Positions 50,718 to 59,084 of a DNA stretch of 64,000 nucleotides are shown here, one piece after another. Source of the DNA: Bacillota bacterium (lineage in GTDB: Bacteria; Bacillota; Clostridia; Oscillospirales; Ruminococcaceae). The position numbers and the translations under genes are program-made. The stretch spans positions 1 through 64,000 of the forward strand of contig JAEWLW010000085.1 of the NCBI GenBank assembly GCA_023457355.1, in the 5' to 3' direction. The notes below the pieces were generated by a model. That model had not been told where the DNA came from. It worked only from the letters and a program-made list of their open reading frames with translations, and did no database searches. Position 1 is the stretch's first letter. The number at the start of each line of letters is the position of its first letter.

Positions 50718-52154
50718 TTACGCGTTGGCAACGTCCGATGCGGGTATGAATATGTAGGTGATGATCGCGCCCGCAATGTAAGAGATAAGCAGGCCGGTGA
50801 GGAACATCAGCATGTATTCGGGAAGCATGATGGTAATGCCAAGCAGGCCGGAGGGGCTGTAAGCGGTGCTGGTGACATGCCATAACATACACCACGCGCC
50901 GCCGAAGCCTGCGCCCAGACCCGCGGTGATAAACGGCTTCATCATCGGCAGCGTAACGCCGTAAATAAGGGGCTCGCCGATGCCGAGCACGCCTGCCGGA
51001 AGCGCGCCGCCAATGATGGCGCAAAGCTTTTTGTTGCCTACCTGCTTCGCCTTGATATAAAGCGCAATAGCAGCGCCTACCTGGCCCGCGCCCGCCATCG
51101 CCACTGCGGGGAACAATGTGGTTCCGCCCAGTTTTTCTATCTGAAGCGCGTAGATCGGAACAAGACCGCGGTGCAGCCCGAGCAGCACCAACGGCAGGAA
51201 GGTCGCCGCGAGGATATATCCCGCCACAACACTCACCACAGGATTGGTGGAATAGATGAACAGATTCAGGAACGATGAAATAAGCGCCGATATGTAACCG
51301 GTAACAGGCATAACCAGCAACACGAACAGCGGAACCGATATCAGCATCGAAACAAGGGGTGTCATCGAAACATCGAGCACCTCGGGCATATGCTTATGAA
51401 CCCATTTTTCAACCTTAGCGAGTATCCAGACGCCCACTACCACGCCGATTATGCCGCCTGCGCCGGTTGCCAGAACAGAATTGTTGACGACCTTTTCGTC
51501 ATACCAGCCGATCGTTTGGGAGATGGTATTGATCACCGCATTCAACGAGGCGGCGCCTATCATACCGCCGAGCATCTCGTTGACGCCGAACTGCTTTGCA
51601 GCGCGGACGCCGGTGAATATAGCCATGTAAGCAAGAAACGCATTGCCTATCAGAACAAAAATATTGTAGATGACCACCATGGCCGCGCCGGACGGCAGCA
51701 CACCGTTCGACATAAATATTTTTATCAGCTTGCCGAGGCCGTTGCACATACCGGAAGCGATGAATGCGGGAATCATCGGCGTGAAAATATCGGCCAGAAC
51801 ACGAATCTTGTTAATGAAGCTGCTGTTTTTCTGGCCCGCCTTGACCTCTGCCTTCTTACTCTGCCAGTCGCCGTCTACCGTGCTCTTGCTGACAGCTTCT
51901 TTCAGGCCAAGCTCCTCGGTGCAGATGCTCATGATATTTCTCACTTTGCCGGGTCCGAGCACAATCTGAATGTAGTCTGCCTCGTCTGCCACCACGCCTA
52001 TAACGCCTTCGAGCGCTTTGATTGCCGCAGGGTCTGCCTTGACGGAATCCCTGATGTTGACACGGATGCGTGTCATGCAGTTTTCGGCGTGAACAATGTT
52101 CTCCACCCCGCCCAACAGCGCTACGATTTTTGTTGCAAGCTCTTTGTTTGTCAT
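50718..52154 (-). CDS. murP: PTS EIIBC component, N-acetylmuramic acid type (MurP-like)
   Basis: The 478-residue permease joins an N-terminal EIIB domain (1-85; phosphorylated Cys26 in HAENCMTRIR) to a ten-segment EIIC domain (about 110-478). There is no EIIA domain, as in MurP/TreB/SacP proteins, which borrow an EIIA-Glc-type protein; one is encoded at 56423. With murQ next door the expected reaction is uptake of MurNAc as MurNAc-6-phosphate. GAGGGAG precedes the ATG. A glucose-family EIIBC of other sugar specificity cannot be excluded from sequence alone. Confidence 0.88.
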   Translation of the reverse strand: MTNKELATKIVALLGGVENIVHAENCMTRIRVNIRDSVKADPAAIKALEGVIGVVADEADYIQIVLGPGKVRNIMSICTEELGLKEAVSKSTVDGDWQSKKAEVKAGQKNSSFINKIRVLADIFTPMIPAFIASGMCNGLGKLIKIFMSNGVLPSGAAMVVIYNIFVLIGNAFLAYMAIFTGVRAAKQFGVNEMLGGMIGAASLNAVINTISQTIGWYDEKVVNNSVLATGAGGIIGVVVGVWILAKVEKWVHKHMPEVLDVSMTPLVSMLISVPLFVLLVMPVTGYISALISSFLNLFIYSTNPVVSVVAGYILAATFLPLVLLGLHRGLVPIYALQIEKLGGTTLFPAVAMAGAGQVGAAIALYIKAKQVGNKKLCAIIGGALPAGVLGIGEPLIYGVTLPMMKPFITAGLGAGFGGAWCMLWHVTSTAYSPSGLLGITIMLPEYMLMFLTGLLISYIAGAIITYIFIPASDVANA

Positions 52155-52273
52155 GGTTCTCCCTCTTTCTGAAAAATATTGGGCTTTTCTTCGACCTTTA
52201 TAAACATGCCCTCCGACAACAGGCTGATTAGGGATTTATGACCTGAGGGCAAATCGACGCCTGGCCTGTGCGC

Positions 52274-53173
52274 TTATTCTTCGGTAGCTCTGCGAACATG
52301 GCCCTTTGCGGAGGCGAGCCGCTTTTTCGCCGCTTCCGCGCCGCAGTTTAAAAGAGACATGACAATCGCGACTTTTACGTCTCCGCCCGCTTCGCAAAGC
52401 AGCCTTGCGGCCTCTGGGCGGTCTGTGTCCGCAGCCTCCGCCACAATCTTTTCAGCGCGCAGCCTGAGCTTTTCGTTGGTCTGCATGACGTCCACCATCA
52501 GGTTTTTATAAACTTTGCCCACGCCGACCATGGTGGCTGTGGATATCATGTTCAGGATGAGCTTTTGCGCTGTTCCCGCTTTAAGCCTTGTGGAACCGGT
52601 CAGCACCTCGGGGCCCACCACCGCTTCTATCGCAATTTCTGCCGCCGCGCCTATATCCGAGGCGGCGTTGCAGGCTATGGCCGCAGTGTGGCAACCGGTC
52701 TTTTTGGCGTAGTCAAGCCCGCCTAAAACGTAGGGTGTTCTGCCGCTGGCGGCAATTCCCACCACCACATCGCGTTTGGTGAGCTTTATTTGCCTGAGGT
52801 CCTCGGCGCCCAGCTCAAAATCGTCCTCGGCGCCCTCGACCGCCTTGATGAAAGCCTTTTCGCCCCCGGCTATCAGACCCACGACCACATTCGGCGAGAC
52901 CCCGAACGTCGGCGGGCACTCCGCTGCATCGAGCACGCCGAGCCTGCCGCTGGTGCCAGCGCCCATATAGATGAGCCGCCCGCCGCGGTTTACCGCTTCA
53001 ACCGCCCGTGCCACCGTCGCAGCGATCTGCGGCAGCACCGCCGCTACCGCCGCCGACACCTTGGCATCCTCGCAATTCATAGCGGTGACTATTTCAAGCG
53101 GCGTCATTTTGTCGAGTTCCATCGTGTCAGGGTTTCGGTTTTCGGTTACCAGTCTGTAGAGATCAAGATTCAA
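52274..53173 (-). CDS. murQ: N-acetylmuramic acid 6-phosphate etherase
   Basis: The 299-residue SIS-domain enzyme removes D-lactate from MurNAc-6P to give GlcNAc-6P. MGAGTSGRLGVLDAAECPPT (about 70-89) is the MurQ signature with its catalytic Glu, and GIAASGRTPYVLGGLDYAK (about 130) and GSTRLKAGTAQKLILNM (about 195) complete the sugar-phosphate site. The length matches E. coli MurQ (298). It sits between ptsI and murP. This is the gene that best fixes the substrate of the whole PTS block. Confidence 0.96.
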   Translation of the reverse strand: MNLDLYRLVTENRNPDTMELDKMTPLEIVTAMNCEDAKVSAAVAAVLPQIAATVARAVEAVNRGGRLIYMGAGTSGRLGVLDAAECPPTFGVSPNVVVGLIAGGEKAFIKAVEGAEDDFELGAEDLRQIKLTKRDVVVGIAASGRTPYVLGGLDYAKKTGCHTAAIACNAASDIGAAAEIAIEAVVGPEVLTGSTRLKAGTAQKLILNMISTATMVGVGKVYKNLMVDVMQTNEKLRLRAEKIVAEAADTDRPEAARLLCEAGGDVKVAIVMSLLNCGAEAAKKRLASAKGHVRRATEE

Positions 53174-53321
53174 ACAACATGCCCCCTTTAGCCTTTATGT
53201 CCATCACGTTGCCGCACCGCGATTGCTGTAGCCCCCATGCGGTAAAGCATATTCGCACAATTGGAGTTGTCCGCATGGCTTTTGCAAAACGCCGGCGCGT
53301 GCCGCGCTGTTTTCCTGATTT

Positions 53322-54938
53322 TTATCTTGCCGCCTGTATTGCCCGCCTGACACTCAAAACCGATTTGGGCGCAACCGAGAGTTCGTCTATGCCCATATCG
53401 AGGAACCGTTGCGTAAGCGTTTCGTCGGCGGCAAGCTCTCCGCATATCCCCACCCATATCCCCGCTTGACGGGCGTTCTGGGCCGTCAGCGCGATCAGGC
53501 GCATAACCGCCTCGTGGTGCGGGTCGCAATAGGCCTCAAGCCGCATGTTCTGCCGGTCGGCCGCGAGGGTATACTGCGTCAGGTCGTTGGTGCCTATGCT
53601 GAAAAAGTCCACCATGGGCGCCAGCAGATCGCTTATCAGCGCCGCCGCAGGGGTCTCTATCATAATCCCCTCCGAAACATTTTCACTGAAAGCGCGCTTT
53701 TCGGCGGCAAGCTGCGCTCTGACCTCCGCCGTTATCTTTTCTATTTCGGCGATCTCCCAAACAGCGGTTATCATTGGATACATGATCGCCAGGTCGCCAA
53801 ACACACTCGCCCTGTAAAGCGCGCGCAGCTGCGTTTTGAATATATCCCGTCTGTCGAGGCAGATGCGTATCGCGCGGTAACCCATCGCAGGGTTTTCCTC
53901 CTGCTCAAGCTTCAGATAATCGGCTTGCTTGTCGGCGCCTATATCCACCGTGCGCACGATCACCCGTTTGCCCTTCATCGTCTCCAGCGCCTTGCGGTAG
54001 ATCTCAAATTGCTCGTCTTCGGACGGAAAATCATTTCTGCCGATATACAGAAATTCGCTTCGAAAAAGCCCGATGCCCCCGGCGTCGTTTTCAAGCGCCA
54101 GCCGGACGTCCTCAACGCTGCCCGCATTGGCAAAAAGTGCTATTTTTCGCCCGCTCTGCGTTCTGTTTTCGCTGCCCTTCAAAAGCATCATCCGGCGTTC
54201 GCTTTCGCGCTGCGCCTCTATTTGCGCGGTATATTGTTCAATAATGGCTTGGGTAGGCTCTGTTATCAGCGCGGCATTGTCGCCGTCTAGTATCGCAAGC
54301 CTGCCGGACATATTGCAAACTTTCGAAAAATCAATCCCGGTCACCGCCGGTATGCCCATCGTGCGGGCCAGTATCGCGGTGTGGGAATTCGTCGAGCTGC
54401 GCTCTGTGACGATCCCCAAGAGCATATCGGGGTCGATCAGCAGCGCCTCCGAGGGCTTTAGGTCCTGCGCTGCAAGTATAACAGGGCCGTCGGTCCTGCC
54501 GCCTTTATCCCTGCCCTGCAAAATATCGACCACCTGCGCGGCAATATCCTTGATGTCGGCGGCTCGGGCGCTGAAATAATCATCGTTCATCAGCCTGAAG
54601 GCCTGGGCCATGTTCTCGCCGGTCTGCCAAACGGCAAATTCCGCATCCGCATTCTGCGATTTTATAATGTTGAGCACCGAATCGCAAAAATCATCGTCCT
54701 CAAGCATCATGGCGTGTATTTCGAATATCCCGGCTTCCTCTTCCCCGGCCTGCCGCCGGGCTTTTTGCTGCAATTCGCCCAGCTTTTCTATCGCCCTGTC
54801 TCTGGCGCTGTAAAACCGCGTTATCTCGGCCTTTGTATCGGATATCGTCCGCTTTTGGATTGCTTCTTCGGCTTTCAGAACCGCCAAGGTCCCTATCGCC
54901 GCTTTTTTAAAAATGCTTTTCCCTTTAAAAACTTCCAT
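53322..54938 (-). CDS. ptsI: PTS enzyme I (phosphoenolpyruvate-protein phosphotransferase)
   Basis: The 538-residue protein takes phosphate from PEP and passes it to HPr. The active-site histidine is His186 in SSTNSHTAILARTMGIPA. The PEP-binding barrel shows GIGLFRSEFLYIGR (about 290), NPAMGYRAIRICL and the FFSIGTNDLTQYTLAADR segment with the catalytic Cys region ICGELAAD near 495. It is slightly shorter than typical EI (about 570), mainly at the N-terminus. Its ATG lies next to the HPr stop. A dedicated EI inside a sugar operon suggests a self-contained relay. Confidence 0.94.
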   Translation of the reverse strand: MEVFKGKSIFKKAAIGTLAVLKAEEAIQKRTISDTKAEITRFYSARDRAIEKLGELQQKARRQAGEEEAGIFEIHAMMLEDDDFCDSVLNIIKSQNADAEFAVWQTGENMAQAFRLMNDDYFSARAADIKDIAAQVVDILQGRDKGGRTDGPVILAAQDLKPSEALLIDPDMLLGIVTERSSTNSHTAILARTMGIPAVTGIDFSKVCNMSGRLAILDGDNAALITEPTQAIIEQYTAQIEAQRESERRMMLLKGSENRTQSGRKIALFANAGSVEDVRLALENDAGGIGLFRSEFLYIGRNDFPSEDEQFEIYRKALETMKGKRVIVRTVDIGADKQADYLKLEQEENPAMGYRAIRICLDRRDIFKTQLRALYRASVFGDLAIMYPMITAVWEIAEIEKITAEVRAQLAAEKRAFSENVSEGIMIETPAAALISDLLAPMVDFFSIGTNDLTQYTLAADRQNMRLEAYCDPHHEAVMRLIALTAQNARQAGIWVGICGELAADETLTQRFLDMGIDELSVAPKSVLSVRRAIQAAR

Positions 54939-54939
54939 A

Positions 54940-55197
54940 TCACAGGTTCTCTTTCATCAGCTTTTCGATCGCTTTTATCGCGGCATCTTCATCCGCGCCC
55001 TTGGCGGTTACCGTCACCCTGCTGCCATGCTTTACGCCCATGCCGATAACGGCTATCAGCTTTTTCAGGCTTGCGCTTTTGTCACCCGCGGCAAGCGTGC
55101 AGTCCGATTCAAACCGTTTTGCCTCTTTAACGAGCAGCCCCGCCGGTCTGGCGTGTATGCCTATACTGTCTTTAATAACATAATCGAAGCTCTTCAT
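54940..55197 (-). CDS. HPr-like phosphocarrier protein without Ser46
   Basis: The 85-residue protein has the active-site histidine His15 in GIHARPAG and the HPr fold throughout. At position 46, where Bacillota HPr carries the regulatory serine phosphorylated by HPr kinase (LKS-IMG), it reads LKKLIAV with Lys46. It should therefore carry phosphate from EI to the EIIs but not act as P-Ser-HPr corepressor for CcpA. AGGAAGG (55204-55210) supports ATG 55197. A second, canonical HPr elsewhere in the genome is expected. Confidence 0.92.
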   Translation of the reverse strand: MKSFDYVIKDSIGIHARPAGLLVKEAKRFESDCTLAAGDKSASLKKLIAVIGMGVKHGSRVTVTAKGADEDAAIKAIEKLMKENL

Positions 55198-55212
55198 AAG
55201 CACCTTCCTATC

Positions 55213-55485
55213 CTATTTTTTCTCAAGATATTCCCGCAGTTTCTTCTCTATTCTGTCCGCGGCAGCACCGTACATGATGTGCACATCGGCGCCTCTTTGC
55301 AGCACGCCATAGCTGCCCGTGTGGCCTATTGCATCGGTATTCACCGCTGACGGGTCCTTCACCACAACCCGAAGCCGGGTAAAGCAGTTCTCCGTTTCCA
55401 CGATGTTCGCTTTTCCCCCGAGGCCCTGCACGATCACCGGTATCATATCGTCAATCTTACTGTTTTCGAGCTCATTGCTGCGCAT
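55213..55485 (-). CDS. Stand-alone PTS EIIB domain (glucose family)
   Basis: The 90-residue protein is a single EIIB domain of the glucose superfamily with phosphorylatable Cys34 in VETENCFTRLRV, and VLQRGADVHIMYG near the end. It is encoded besides the EIIB domain fused in MurP. It might serve another EIIC elsewhere, support MurP, or signal to the antiterminator encoded upstream. It lies between the HPr gene (15 bases) and the antiterminator gene (97 bases). Confidence 0.88.
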   Translation of the reverse strand: MRSNELENSKIDDMIPVIVQGLGGKANIVETENCFTRLRVVVKDPSAVNTDAIGHTGSYGVLQRGADVHIMYGAAADRIEKKLREYLEKK

Positions 55486-55582
55486 CCTCTATCCCCCGTT
55501 CTTAAAAGAAAATATCCATAGACGCGAAAAGAACATTTCGCGTCTATGGATATTGCCTGCACAACCAGTAACACTCCATCAA

Positions 55583-56410
55583 TCAAAGTATTCTGTTTAT
55601 GTATATGAGCAAATAGGCGATCTCTGCATTGTTTAGAGAATAATCGTATTCATTTTGTATATAAGCCGTTACTTCGTCAATACAGCGGCGGTTATCGGGG
55701 TTCTTTTTCATCAGCAGTTCCAGCATGTCGTCAAAATCTTCTTCAGGAAGCTGTTCGTGCCGAAATATCTCACTGGCTAAAAACTTCAAATGTGTGGTCA
55801 GTCTTATATAATTTCCGTCGCTGCTTTTTGGCGTAATTCCGTAAACGTCCTTGATGATGTCTACGATATCCCGCACGAACTTCAGCGTTTGAACAATCTC
55901 CTTCTTATTGCTTTCAACAGAGGCGTCGGCGATGTGCATCGCGATATAGCAGGCCTCGTCTTCATAAAGCGCGATGCCGGTCTGCGCCTTTATCAGCTGT
56001 ACGCCCCAAAGCCCCACCTTGTATGCCGCAGGGTAGAGCAGCTTGACCTCGTCCGCCAGCAGATTGGGGAGATTGATGCCCTTTTGATGCCGCTCTATTG
56101 CAAAGCTTATGTGGTCGCTAAGCGTCACCAGCGCCTGAGGGCTTAAACGAATATCAAGCGCCTTCTGGGCACGCTCAACAATCCTCTCCGATATTTCAAG
56201 GCTTTCGCGCGTGGAGCTTTCAAGCAGCTTGAGGAATTTCGTCTGAAGCTCACTTTGGACATAATACTTTTTCTCAATTTTTTCCTCAGGAACGATATCT
56301 CCAGGCCTGCGGCCAAAGCCTATACCCGAACCGATCAGCACACACTCGGTGCCTTTATCGGAAATAGCTGCAACGGCATTATTATTATATACTTTGACGA
56401 TCTTGTTCAT
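55583..56410 (-). CDS. BglG/LicT-family antiterminator (GlcT-like)
   Basis: The 275-residue protein has an N-terminal RNA-binding CAT domain (1-58) and two PTS regulation domains (about 70-165 and 175-275). CAT-domain wording VYNNNAVAAI and IGSGIGFGRRPGD is closer to GlcT (GIGFG) than to LicT (GLAFQ). PRD histidines are visible in SDHISFAIERH, AACYIAMHIAD-like and LTTHLKFLAS/FRHEQ segments, where EI/HPr and EII phosphorylation would act. ATG 56410 follows GAGG. The matching RNA site lies at 56911-56968 ahead of the operon, so it most likely controls its own operon. Confidence 0.92.
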   Translation of the reverse strand: MNKIVKVYNNNAVAAISDKGTECVLIGSGIGFGRRPGDIVPEEKIEKKYYVQSELQTKFLKLLESSTRESLEISERIVERAQKALDIRLSPQALVTLSDHISFAIERHQKGINLPNLLADEVKLLYPAAYKVGLWGVQLIKAQTGIALYEDEACYIAMHIADASVESNKKEIVQTLKFVRDIVDIIKDVYGITPKSSDGNYIRLTTHLKFLASEIFRHEQLPEEDFDDMLELLMKKNPDNRRCIDEVTAYIQNEYDYSLNNAEIAYLLIYINRIL

Positions 56411-56422
56411 TCCCAAATTCCT

Positions 56423-56896
56423 CTAAATCCGTTTACTGCGGTAGCGCAGAACCTGCTCGCCCTCAGCCATAAGTTCCTTTTCCAATTCAAATTCATCCCA
56501 GTTGGAAAACGCAACGATAACAACATTGTCAAACCCTTCGTCCGCCACCAACCTGCGGTCAAACGCTATGACAGGCGTGCCGCGCTTAACCTTCTTCCCG
56601 TGGCTGACCAACAGCTTAAAGCCCCGTCCGTTCAGCTTCACTGTGTCCACGCCCACATGCACCAGCAGCTCCTCGCCCCGGCTGCCTATCATGCAAAAAG
56701 CATGAAGCATGCCGTCCGTGAGTTCAACAATGCCGTCGATAGGCGCGCACACGGTATCTTCCTCAGGAATTACCGCGAAGCCCTCCCCCATCATCTTTTG
56801 TGCGAACCCCGGGTCATTCACCTGTTCTATCGGTATGATGCGCCCCGTGACCGGAGCCGAAATATAGCTGTTTTTGTCTTTTTTGGGTAAGAGCAT
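56423..56896 (-). CDS. PTS EIIA component, glucose type (Crr-like)
   Basis: The 157-residue protein is a lone EIIA-Glc domain: IISAPVTGRIIPIEQV-type start, DGMLHAFCM with His65 and ELLVHVGVDTVKLNG with the phosphorylated His80. It supplies phosphate to EIIB domains lacking a fused EIIA, here MurP. ATG 56896 follows GGAGGT (56901-56906). It is the first gene of the amino-sugar PTS operon, 12 bases before the antiterminator gene. Confidence 0.93.
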   Translation of the reverse strand: MLLPKKDKNSYISAPVTGRIIPIEQVNDPGFAQKMMGEGFAVIPEEDTVCAPIDGIVELTDGMLHAFCMIGSRGEELLVHVGVDTVKLNGRGFKLLVSHGKKVKRGTPVIAFDRRLVADEGFDNVVIVAFSNWDEFELEKELMAEGEQVLRYRSKRI

Positions 56897-56910
56897 GATA
56901 ACCTCCAAAT

Positions 56911-56945
56911 AAAAAAAGCACAAGTTCATTATCTTGAACTCATGC
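56911..56945 (-). terminator. Leader terminator of the PTS operon (antitermination target)
   Basis: On the minus strand GCATGAGTTCA (56945-56935) pairs with TGAACTTGTGC (56928-56918) through two G-U wobbles and is followed by seven T. It lies between the promoter and the EIIA start and overlaps the antiterminator site. Confidence 0.85.
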
Positions 56946-56968
56946 CTGATTTAACAGTCACACGTGTA
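56935..56968 (-). promoter_or_regulatory. Ribonucleic antiterminator (RAT), GlcT type
   Basis: The minus strand reads ACGTGTGACTG, six bases, then CAGGCATGAGT, which closely follows the ptsG RAT of Bacillus as I remember it (ACGTGTTACTG ... ATCAGGCATGAGT). Its 3' half is the 5' arm of the leader terminator, so binding of the antiterminator excludes the terminator. Confidence 0.75.
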
Positions 56969-56991
56969 ATATCTACTGAAATATTATTTAT

Positions 56992-57020
56992 AATATAACT
57001 TTCTGCGTCCTATATGTCAA
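56992..57020 (-). promoter_or_regulatory. Promoter of the amino-sugar PTS operon
   Basis: On the minus strand TTGACA (57020-57015), a 17-base spacer and TATATT (56997-56992) precede the RAT/terminator leader. Confidence 0.8.
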
Positions 57021-57072
57021 GTAGTTTTAGAGAATTTGACAACAGCTTTGAAAGTATACAAAGAGATTTTTC

Positions 57073-57101
57073 TTGAAACGGATGCGATCTCATGCTATTA
57101 T
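57073..57101 (+). promoter_or_regulatory. Promoter of nagB-nagA
   Basis: TTGAAA (57073-57078), a 17-base spacer and TATTAT (57096-57101) with a TGC extension give a good divergent promoter. A shifted TATAAT at 57099 is an alternative -10. Confidence 0.6.
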
Positions 57102-57133
57102 AATGGTGGAGTTGTCGATAAAGCTGCATATTC

Positions 57134-57174
57134 GCACCGCACATTTGGTAGAATTATGACCTGCGGTGCTTTTT
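57134..57174 (+). terminator. Intrinsic terminator in the nagB leader (attenuator)
   Basis: GCACCGCA (57134-57141) pairs with TGCGGTGC (57162-57169), followed by TTTTTGTG, 35 bases before nagB and after its promoter. It implies premature termination that some signal relieves; I found no clear RAT sequence here. Confidence 0.7.
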
Positions 57175-57208
57175 GTGTTGCCCAAAGGTCTTTGATAGGA
57201 GGATCATG

Positions 57209-57934
57209 ATGCAGATATATAAAGCCAAAGACTACTCAGACATGTCCCGCAAAGCCGCCAATATTATCTCCGCTCAGGTGATCATGAATCCGAGGTGTGT
57301 GCTTGGCCTTGCAACCGGCAGCACGCCAGTCGGCATATACAAACAGCTTATCAACTGGTATAACAAGGGCGATCTCGACTTTTCGGCTGTGACCACAATA
57401 AACCTCGATGAATATTGTGCGCTCCCGCGTGAGAGCGAACAGAGCTACTGGCGCTTCATGCATGAAAACTTTTTTGACTACGTAAACCTCGACCCCGCAA
57501 AAGTGCATCTGCCTGACGGCACCAATATGGATATTGAGGCCGAATGCGCAAGGTATGATGCGCTTATCCACAACGCCGGCGGCATAGATCTGCAACTGCT
57601 GGGAATAGGTATTGACGGTCATATCGGCTTTAACGAGCCGGGCGCGAAGTTTGAACTGGGTACGCACTGTGTCGACCTCAACGAAAGCACGATAGAAGTC
57701 AATCAGCGCTTTTTTGATAAAAAAGAGGATGTTCCGCGTCAGGCTTACACCGTTGGAATAAAAACGATTATGCAGGCACGCAAGGTGCTCATGGCGGTGA
57801 GCGGTAAAAACAAGGCCGAAATCGTCAAAAGGTCCTTTTTCGGCGCTGTAACGCCTGAGGTTCCTGCATCAATCCTGCAAATGCACCCGGATTTTACCCT
57901 TGTCGGAGATGAAGAAGCCCTATCCCTTCTATAA
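57209..57934 (+). CDS. nagB: Glucosamine-6-phosphate deaminase
   Basis: The 241-residue enzyme converts glucosamine-6-P to fructose-6-P and ammonia. VLGLATGSTPVGIYKQL (about 35), TINLDEYCALP with the catalytic Asp (about 67), and LGIGIDGHIGFNEPG (about 130, catalytic Asp/His) are NagB signatures. AGGAGG at 57197-57202 suits ATG 57209 better than 57206. NagA follows after 13 bases. It lies divergent to the PTS operon and completes the route from MurNAc-6P into glycolysis. Confidence 0.96.
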   Translation: MQIYKAKDYSDMSRKAANIISAQVIMNPRCVLGLATGSTPVGIYKQLINWYNKGDLDFSAVTTINLDEYCALPRESEQSYWRFMHENFFDYVNLDPAKVHLPDGTNMDIEAECARYDALIHNAGGIDLQLLGIGIDGHIGFNEPGAKFELGTHCVDLNESTIEVNQRFFDKKEDVPRQAYTVGIKTIMQARKVLMAVSGKNKAEIVKRSFFGAVTPEVPASILQMHPDFTLVGDEEALSLL

Positions 57935-57947
57935 AGGCGGTGTAAAC

Positions 57948-59072
57948 ATGATCATCAAAAATGCGTCGGTGTATACGCCGGAGCATCAATTTAGCCTGCA
58001 AGATATCGTTATCCGTGGCGAGCGCATCGTTGAAAACACATCAGTGTTACCAGATGAGGAAATATTAGACGCAACCGGTCTGCTTGCACTGCCCGGTTTG
58101 GTCGACATCCATTTACATGGGGCGGTTGGGCGCGACTTCTGCGACGCAAGCGAAACCGCCATAGCTGAAATTGCAGGTTTCCAAGCCAAAAACGGCGTTC
58201 TTGCCATCTGCCCGGCGACCATGACCTACGATGAGGATACGCTTTGCCGAGTAATGGAGACAGCCGCTGCCCATAAAAACGGCTCTGGCAGCGATCTGGT
58301 CGGCATAAACATGGAGGGGCCCTTTATAAGCGCAAGAAAGATCGGCGCGCAAAATCCAAAGTATCTGCACGCGCCTGATATAGAAATGTTCTTCCGCCTG
58401 CAAAAGCGTGCAGACGGCCTGATAAAGCTTGTGGATATCGCACCGGAAGAAGCAGGCGCAATGGAATTTATAAAAACAGTTTCCAAAAGTGTTCGCGTAT
58501 CACTGGCACACACCTGTGCGGACTATGAAACCGCTAAGGCTGCATTTAAAAGCGGCGCCAGCCATATGACCCATCTCTATAACGCCATGCCGCCTATTGG
58601 CCATCGTGCCCCCGGCCCGATTGTTGCCGCACTTGAAGAAAACGTGCAGGTGGAGCTGATTGCCGACGGCATTCATGTTCATCCAGCTATGGTGCGCTTT
58701 GCTTTCTGCGCATTCGGCGCTGACCGCGTTGTGCTCATTTCGGACAGCATGATGGCCTGCGGGCTGCCAGACGGACAGTACGCCCTTGGGGGGCAGGCTG
58801 TGACGGTTAAAGACTTTCGCTGCACGCTCACCGACTCGCCCGGCACGATTGCCGGAAGCGCAACCTGCCTTTTTGATTGCATGCGCCACGCCGTAGCCAA
58901 TATGGGCATCCCGCTCGAAACAGCCGTTCGCGCCGCTGCCGAAAACCCGGCAAAGTGCATCGGGGTAGAAAACGACTACGGATCTCTCTCAGCCGGCAAA
59001 TTCGGCAATGTCGTTTTAACCGACAGGAATCTCAATATCCGCTATGTCGTCCAAAAGGGGAGAATAATATAA
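57948..59072 (+). CDS. nagA: N-acetylglucosamine-6-phosphate deacetylase
   Basis: The 374-residue amidohydrolase removes acetate from GlcNAc-6P. GLVDIHLHGAVGRDF (about 50) and NMEGPFIS (about 125) give metal ligands, SLAHTCADYETA and GASHMTHLYNAMPP (about 185-215) the two histidines, and LISDSMMACGLPDGQ (about 265) the catalytic Asp. ATG 57948 follows AAAGGCGG; an in-frame upstream ATG inside nagB is rejected. It is coupled to nagB. Confidence 0.96.
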   Translation: MIIKNASVYTPEHQFSLQDIVIRGERIVENTSVLPDEEILDATGLLALPGLVDIHLHGAVGRDFCDASETAIAEIAGFQAKNGVLAICPATMTYDEDTLCRVMETAAAHKNGSGSDLVGINMEGPFISARKIGAQNPKYLHAPDIEMFFRLQKRADGLIKLVDIAPEEAGAMEFIKTVSKSVRVSLAHTCADYETAKAAFKSGASHMTHLYNAMPPIGHRAPGPIVAALEENVQVELIADGIHVHPAMVRFAFCAFGADRVVLISDSMMACGLPDGQYALGGQAVTVKDFRCTLTDSPGTIAGSATCLFDCMRHAVANMGIPLETAVRAAAENPAKCIGVENDYGSLSAGKFGNVVLTDRNLNIRYVVQKGRII

Positions 59073-59084
59073 AACTGGTGCTTT

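Noticed and set aside
51390..52172. 260-codon plus-strand frame opposite murP
   Set aside because: Antisense shadow of a membrane-protein gene, rich in His, Cys and Asp, without a start signal.
53409..54290. 293-codon open frame antisense to ptsI
   Set aside because: It mirrors a well-conserved EI gene with all catalytic motifs, has no ribosome binding site and gives a His/Arg-rich product typical of antisense frames.
57108..57160. LicT/GlcT RAT in the nagB leader
   Set aside because: I looked for the ACTG...CAGGCA pattern upstream of the terminator and found only loose similarity, so I list the terminator alone.
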